Source: Methanomicrobiales archaeon (lineage in GTDB: Archaea; Halobacteriota; Methanomicrobia; Methanomicrobiales; Methanoculleaceae). From it: 9,933 bases of DNA. This document shows, one piece after another, positions 6,597 to 9,933 of this stretch (the stretch's first letter is position 1; each line of letters starts with the position of its first letter). The position numbers were made by a program, and so were the translations under genes. The notes below the pieces were generated by a model, which made no database searches, was not told the DNA's origin, and saw only the letters and a list, made by a program, of their open reading frames with translations. Location: positions 1 through 9,933 of the forward strand of contig JAAZIF010000006.1 of assembly GCA_012510335.1 (NCBI GenBank), read 5' to 3'.

Positions 6597-7448
6597 ATGC
6601 TCCATGTTCATGATATGCATTTTCAGTACGGGAGTTTCCCCGTTCTCTCAGGGGTCTCTTTCTCGGTCGGGAGGGGAGAACTCTGCGGTCTATTCGGCCC
6701 GAACGGGTCGGGGAAAACAACGCTCTTTAAATGCTGCCTGCGGTTCCTCCATGCAGAGCGGGGGAGTGTGGTGGTGCATGGTGAAGAGATCTCGCGGTGT
6801 AGCATCGAGCACCTCGCGCGACTCGTCGCCTATGTGCCGCAGGAACACAAACCGCCGTTCCCTTACCTTGTCCGGGAAGTCGTCCTCATGGGAAGGACAC
6901 CGCACCTCGGCGGATTCTTTGGCATACGGAGGCATGACCGGGAGATCACGATGGATGCGCTTGCCACCCTCGGGATCAGCGACCTCGCGGATCGGCCTTA
7001 CAATCAGCTCTCCGGAGGCCAGAGGCAGATGGTGCTCATGGCCCGCGCGATCGCGCAGGATACCCCGATCCTCTTCCTGGACGAACCCACGAGTGCGCTT
7101 GACTTCCAGAACCAGATGCGGATATGGGAGATCATGCGCGATGTCGCCGAAGAGGGAAAGACGATCCTCGCCTGCAGCCATGACCCGAACCACGTGGCAT
7201 GGTTCTGTGACCGGGTCGTGGTCTTGGGGAATGGAACCGTCGTGGCCGAAGGCCACCCCGAGGATGTTATATCAGAGGTTGTGCTTGAGGAGATCTACCA
7301 GGACGTCTGCTCTGTCCGTATGCTCGACGGCGTCCAGATGGTGATGCCCCGGTGTGTGACGGAACGAAACGGGAAGCAGGAGAGCAACCACCCCCTCCAT
7401 GACACCCGGTTTGCTGGAACGTGCGGCGATGTGGACGCAAAAACGTGA
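6597..7448 (+). CDS. FecE/BtuD-family ABC transporter ATP-binding protein
   Basis: The 283-residue protein hydrolyses ATP to drive the importer. All ABC elements are intact: Walker A GPNGSGKTT (34-42), Q-loop glutamine at about 82 in 'YVPQEH', signature LSGGQ (138-142), Walker B ILFLDEP (158-164) with catalytic E163, D-loop SALD, and H-loop H195 in 'CSHD'. The normal family ending appears at 'LDGVQMVMP' near 251. About 32 further residues, with two of their three cysteines close together, or so it seems, at C253 and C276, form a polar tail with no known role. ATG 6597 is preferred because GGTTGA at 6585-6590 precedes it; a TTG at 6591, directly after the permease stop, is possible. The methyltransferase gene follows after 15 bases. 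Confidence 0.93.
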   Translation: MLHVHDMHFQYGSFPVLSGVSFSVGRGELCGLFGPNGSGKTTLFKCCLRFLHAERGSVVVHGEEISRCSIEHLARLVAYVPQEHKPPFPYLVREVVLMGRTPHLGGFFGIRRHDREITMDALATLGISDLADRPYNQLSGGQRQMVLMARAIAQDTPILFLDEPTSALDFQNQMRIWEIMRDVAEEGKTILACSHDPNHVAWFCDRVVVLGNGTVVAEGHPEDVISEVVLEEIYQDVCSVRMLDGVQMVMPRCVTERNGKQESNHPLHDTRFAGTCGDVDAKT

Positions 7449-7463
7449 AACAGAGGGCAAACA

Positions 7464-8291
7464 ATGAGATACACGGATATTGACTGGAACAGCGTCTGGA
7501 AGGATCTTTACGAGAAAAACACAGAGAGCAGGGGGTGCGCCTCTGTATGGGCTTCGCGAGAGAAGGCACATGCGTTTCTCACACAGTCGCGGGAGAACCC
7601 TGAGCGGATCCGCCACGTGATCGAGAGCCTCCCGCTCAAAGCAGAGTCTACGGTGCTGGACATCGGCGCCGGGCCAGGAACGCTTGCCGTACCCATTGCC
7701 AGACGCGCTACCCGCGTGACCGCTGTGGAACCTGCGGCGGGTATGGCAGAGGTTATGGAGGAGTACGCCACCGAGGAGGGAGTATCAAACCTCTCGATCG
7801 TGCAGAAGCGTTGGGAGGAGATCGATCCTGCGGTCGATCTCAACGGCTCCCACGACATCGTCTTAGCCTCCTACTCCCTCGGGATGCCGGATATCCGGAC
7901 CGCGATCGAGATGATGTGCGAGGCATCATCGGGATGGGTCTACCTCTTCTGGTTTGCCGGGACGACAGCCTGGGAGCAGGCGATGGTCGACCTCTGGCCG
8001 AGGCTGCATGGGGAAGAGTTCCGGTCCGGCCCGAAGGTAGACATCCTCTGGAACGTCCTCTACTCTATGGGAATATACCCTAACGTGGAGACGGTGCGGA
8101 TGGAGCATACCCGCAGGTTCCCGAGCATCGATGCCGCCGTGAATGAGTTCCGGGAGCAGTACCGTATAACGTCTCCGGCGCAGGAGGAGGTTCTCCGGGA
8201 GTATCTCGCCGCGAGCCTCCTTCGGAAGGAGAATGGCGGCTACCTGCACTCAGGAGCGACGACCAGGATAAGGCTCTGGTGGGAGGTGTGA
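7464..8291 (+). CDS. Class I SAM-dependent methyltransferase in the transporter operon
   Basis: The 275-residue soluble protein has a Rossmann-type methyltransferase core. Motif I is 'VLDIGAGPGTLA' (64-75), where SAM binds. An acidic residue ending the second strand (E89 in 'TAVEP') should bind the ribose hydroxyls. 'HDIVLASYSLG' (130-140) looks like the strand carrying motif IV. The N-terminal 55 residues and a C-terminal half rich in W, Y and F (about 158-275) probably form the acceptor pocket. The acceptor is unknown. Its place between ATPase and binding-protein genes, 15 bases after one and 4 before the other, suggests work on the imported ligand or a related chelator or tetrapyrrole; this is inference. 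Start ATG 7464 has a modest GAGGGC site upstream. Base use matches the neighbours, so it does not look recently inserted. Confidence 0.9.
   Translation: MRYTDIDWNSVWKDLYEKNTESRGCASVWASREKAHAFLTQSRENPERIRHVIESLPLKAESTVLDIGAGPGTLAVPIARRATRVTAVEPAAGMAEVMEEYATEEGVSNLSIVQKRWEEIDPAVDLNGSHDIVLASYSLGMPDIRTAIEMMCEASSGWVYLFWFAGTTAWEQAMVDLWPRLHGEEFRSGPKVDILWNVLYSMGIYPNVETVRMEHTRRFPSIDAAVNEFREQYRITSPAQEEVLREYLAASLLRKENGGYLHSGATTRIRLWWEV
8282..8288 (+). promoter_or_regulatory. Ribosome binding site of the substrate-binding protein, inside the methyltransferase gene
   Basis: A perfect GGAGGTG lies in the last codons of the methyltransferase gene and ends seven bases before ATG 8296. It sets that start and suggests coupled but strong translation of the lipoprotein, which transporters usually need in excess. 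Confidence 0.75.
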
Positions 8292-8295
8292 ACGG

Positions 8296-9519
8296 ATGCC
8301 GTTGAGGAAGATTTGGGGGCAGGCGGCCGCGATCCTGACCCTGCTGATCCTCTTCTCGGGGTGTGTCGGTACCGGGCAGGGCGGAGTCTCGCCGGGTTCG
8401 GGAGCCTACGCATCTGATCACCGGACGGTCATCGATTCCCGTGGGGTCGCGGTCAGGGTACCGGCGGAGATCAACCGGGTCGTCACCCTCTCTGCCGGTT
8501 TCATTGAAGGTACGATGTCCGTCTTCGGCGAGGAGGAGAAGATCATCGGGGTCGGATCAGTCTGCGTCCAGAAAATTTTCAACTACACTATTCCGACCGC
8601 GAACGGAGAGATCCTCGAGTACCAGGGCGGTATGGAACCGGTAACCTACCTGAGCCCCCGAATCCGAGATCTCCCGCGGATCGGGGAGGATACGGTCGTA
8701 AGCTATGAGACACTTGCAGGGCTCGACCCAGACCTGGTCATCTTCCGAGTCACCACCTCGATGGAAGATGAGGGAGTGCAGATGATGATCCGGACGATCG
8801 AGTCTCTTGGGATACCTCTAGTCGTACTCAAGAGCCCCCGATGTTACGATGAGCCAGACCTCTCGACGATCTCCGAAGAGATCCGGATCCTGGGTGCCGT
8901 CTTTGGGAAGGAGCAGAAGGCGAGCGAACTCGCTGAGTACCTTGAGTCCCAGACGCAGATAGTCTTTGAGCGGACAAAAGATATTCCAGACAGCGAGCAG
9001 CCAACTGTCATCGTATTCGGCGCATCTCCGAACAGCCGGATGGCTGGAGGAGCCGGCATGATCAGAGGGACTGATATGATCGAGTCCTACTTTATCGAGG
9101 AGATCGTCCACGCGAAGAATGCCTTCCGGAACACCGGGAGACCCACCATCTCAGCCGAACAACTCCTCGCCCTCGACCCCGATGCTGTCGTGCTCGACAC
9201 GGCGAACGGCTACCACCCACCTGAGGAACTCTACTCAGCACCGTACTACCAGAATGTCGGTGAACTCTCGGCTGTAAAGAACCGTCGTGTTTACGCCCTT
9301 CCCTGGACATGCCGCAGTACCAAACGCCTCGAATATCCAATCCACGTGATGGTGATCGCAAAGGCGGCGTATCCCGAGCTGTTTGCCGATATCAATCTTG
9401 GGGAGTGGTTACTGGATTTCTACAAGAACGTCTACGGCGTCGACTACGAGACAGCGAAAGCACTGCGATCAGTGCAGTGGATGGACTGGTGCGTGGAAAC
9501 GTGTCCCCATTGCGGATGA
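8296..9519 (+). CDS. FecB/BtuF-type ABC substrate-binding lipoprotein
   Basis: The 407-residue protein should capture the ligand outside the cell and hand it to the permease. A basic N-terminus and hydrophobic stretch (about 9-20) end in a lipobox-like 'LFSGC', so C23 is probably lipid-anchored. A Gly/Ser-rich linker follows. The first lobe of a periplasmic-binding-protein fold (PF01497 type) begins at 'VIDSRGVAVRVP' (45-56) and 'RVVTLSAGFIE' (61-71). 'ETLAGLDPDLVIF' (138-150) closes a typical first-lobe strand. The second lobe includes 'PTVIVFG' (236-242), 'ISAEQLLALDPDAVVL' (285-300) and 'VKNRRVYALPW' (327-337). At about 407 residues it is longer than bacterial FecB proteins. The tail is odd: it ends 'CVETCPHCG' with C399, C403 and C406, whereas the dead paralog ends 'TVEAGF'. 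It is the last operon gene. Iron chelate, haem or cobamide are all possible ligands. Confidence 0.92.
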   Translation: MPLRKIWGQAAAILTLLILFSGCVGTGQGGVSPGSGAYASDHRTVIDSRGVAVRVPAEINRVVTLSAGFIEGTMSVFGEEEKIIGVGSVCVQKIFNYTIPTANGEILEYQGGMEPVTYLSPRIRDLPRIGEDTVVSYETLAGLDPDLVIFRVTTSMEDEGVQMMIRTIESLGIPLVVLKSPRCYDEPDLSTISEEIRILGAVFGKEQKASELAEYLESQTQIVFERTKDIPDSEQPTVIVFGASPNSRMAGGAGMIRGTDMIESYFIEEIVHAKNAFRNTGRPTISAEQLLALDPDAVVLDTANGYHPPEELYSAPYYQNVGELSAVKNRRVYALPWTCRSTKRLEYPIHVMVIAKAAYPELFADINLGEWLLDFYKNVYGVDYETAKALRSVQWMDWCVETCPHCG

Positions 9520-9622
9520 CTGGAGACTGAAAATACTTTGGAGGGCATATCGCACAAGGGCGTGGCTTCAGGAAACCGTATTGCCCGAAAACTCGAAAAA
9601 GCTGGTTGATCAAAAAATGAAC

Positions 9623-9652
9623 CGGGCACCGGTATCCTGGCGCCCGATTTTT
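9623..9652 (+). terminator. Terminator-like hairpin after the transporter operon
   Basis: The arm CGGGC (9623-9627) pairs with GCCCG (9642-9646). After one A-C mismatch, CCGG pairs with CTGG (one G-T pair) around a four-base loop. The run ATTTTTA follows directly. Archaeal termination relies mainly on T-runs, so this is a plausible end for the operon transcript, about 130 bases past the last stop. Confidence 0.6.
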
Positions 9653-9742
9653 ATCTTGCGGGGTGAAGGGGCAGAGCGAGAAGACCCCGGCACAACAGGT
9701 GCGGTGATGAAAGCGGCGCCCCTTCGTGCATGAACGTATACA

Positions 9743-9750
9743 ATTATATT
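9743..9750 (+). promoter_or_regulatory. Possible TATA box for tnpB
   Basis: ATTATATT is AT-rich and about 50 bases before ATG 9798. It would place transcription start near 9773 with a leader of about 25 bases carrying the GGAGG site at 9784-9788. Confidence 0.4.
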
Positions 9751-9761
9751 GGATATCATCT

Positions 9762-9777
9762 TATCTCTGTTCAGATA
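9762..9777. repeat. Small inverted repeat before tnpB
   Basis: TATCT and AGATA flank a six-base loop, CTGTTC. IS200/IS605 elements have subterminal hairpins at their ends, so this could be part of the left end. The stem is only five pairs and could be chance. Confidence 0.3.
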
Positions 9778-9797
9778 GCCGATGGAGGATCATGCCA

Positions 9798-9933
9798 ATG
9801 TACATTACGACCAAAATAAAGATTAAGGTTACTCCTGAGCAGGAGGATGTACTCTGGCATCTTTCAGAGAGGTGTCGATTGCTCTATAATTTCGCTCTCG
9901 CCGAGCGAAAGGCAAACCACCAGGAAAACAAAG
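9798..9933 (+). CDS. tnpB: IS200/IS605-family TnpB (OrfB) N-terminus, cut by window edge
   Basis: About 45 residues are visible and the frame is open at the right edge. 'KIKIKVTPEQEDVL' followed by 'CRLLYNFALAERK' is the characteristic N-terminal pattern of TnpB/OrfB proteins: a basic beta strand, 'P-x-Q', then a helix with 'YN-x-AL'. TnpB is the RNA-guided nuclease of these elements, related to the ancestors of Cas12. The RuvC catalytic residues, the zinc finger and the guide-RNA region at the 3' end all lie outside the window. No tnpA is seen upstream on either strand, so the element may be a TnpB-only type or may carry tnpA elsewhere. ATG 9798 fits the GGAGG at 9784-9788 (nine-base spacing); ATG 9792 in the same frame is only three bases from it. 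Confidence 0.82.
   Translation, partial: MYITTKIKIKVTPEQEDVLWHLSERCRLLYNFALAERKANHQENK

Larger units (their letters stand above)
9520..9797. other. Intergenic region between the operon and the TnpB gene
   Basis: This 278-base gap contains a hairpin with T-run (9623-9652), an AT-rich TATA-like patch (9743-9750) and a small hairpin (9762-9777). Short open frames on both strands look like no known protein and have no good ribosome site. The left boundary of the insertion sequence carrying tnpB should lie here, probably after the terminator, but I could not fix it. Confidence 0.5.

Noticed and set aside
6583..7344. 253-codon plus-strand frame overlapping the ABC ATPase
   Set aside because: Its translation is Ser/Arg/Trp-rich without motifs, and the overlapping frame encodes a complete ABC ATPase.
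9383..9733. Plus-strand frame of 116 codons across the end of the lipoprotein gene
   Set aside because: It begins inside the lipoprotein gene in another frame, has no ribosome site, runs through the terminator hairpin and resembles no known protein.
1..9933. CRISPR array, tRNA or rRNA genes
   Set aside because: No regularly spaced direct repeats were seen, nor any cloverleaf-like segment with a TTCGA-type arm. Reading by eye could miss an unusual or intron-containing tRNA.

Overview
The window looks like chromosomal DNA of a methanogenic archaeon, most likely order Methanomicrobiales and possibly a Methanoculleus-like genus. The clues are moderately high-GC coding DNA with AT-rich gaps, archaeal TATA boxes about 26 bases before inferred transcription starts, GGAGGTG-type ribosome binding sites, a histidine kinase with the 'HDINN' H-box that I recall from methanogen kinases, and a small protein resembling the archaeal family DUF2124. 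The genus is inferred from memory of protein style, not from a search.

Layout: (1) 1-2180, minus strand: a large HerA/VirB4-like (DUF87-type) P-loop ATPase that runs off the left edge, so its C-terminus is missing. (2) 2181-2497: a divergent intergenic region with likely promoters for both flanking genes. (3) 2498-3892, plus: a membrane-anchored PAS sensor histidine kinase. (4) 3876-4358, minus: a DUF2124-like protein, probably leaderless, whose 3' end overlaps that of the kinase. (5) 4410-5230, minus: a graveyard holding the decayed C-terminal part of a metal-chelate ABC substrate-binding protein joined to a broken IS1-like transposase. (6) 5511-9519, plus: a compact four-gene operon of FecCD-type permease, FecE-type ATPase, class I SAM-dependent methyltransferase and FecB/BtuF-type substrate-binding lipoprotein. 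(7) 9520-9797: intergenic DNA with a terminator-like hairpin. (8) From 9798, plus: the N-terminus of an IS200/IS605-type TnpB running off the right edge.

The operon is the functional core. The lipoprotein would capture an iron-siderophore, haem-like or corrinoid ligand outside the cell, the permease would move it across the membrane, and the ATPase would power import. The methyltransferase sits between ATPase and binding protein with tight spacing, so it probably acts in the same process, perhaps modifying the ligand or a related chelator; this is inference. The dead binding-protein copy at 4410-4852 is a paralog of the intact one at 8296-9519, so the locus appears to have held, or received, a second transporter gene that was lost near an insertion sequence. 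No tRNA, rRNA or CRISPR array was seen.
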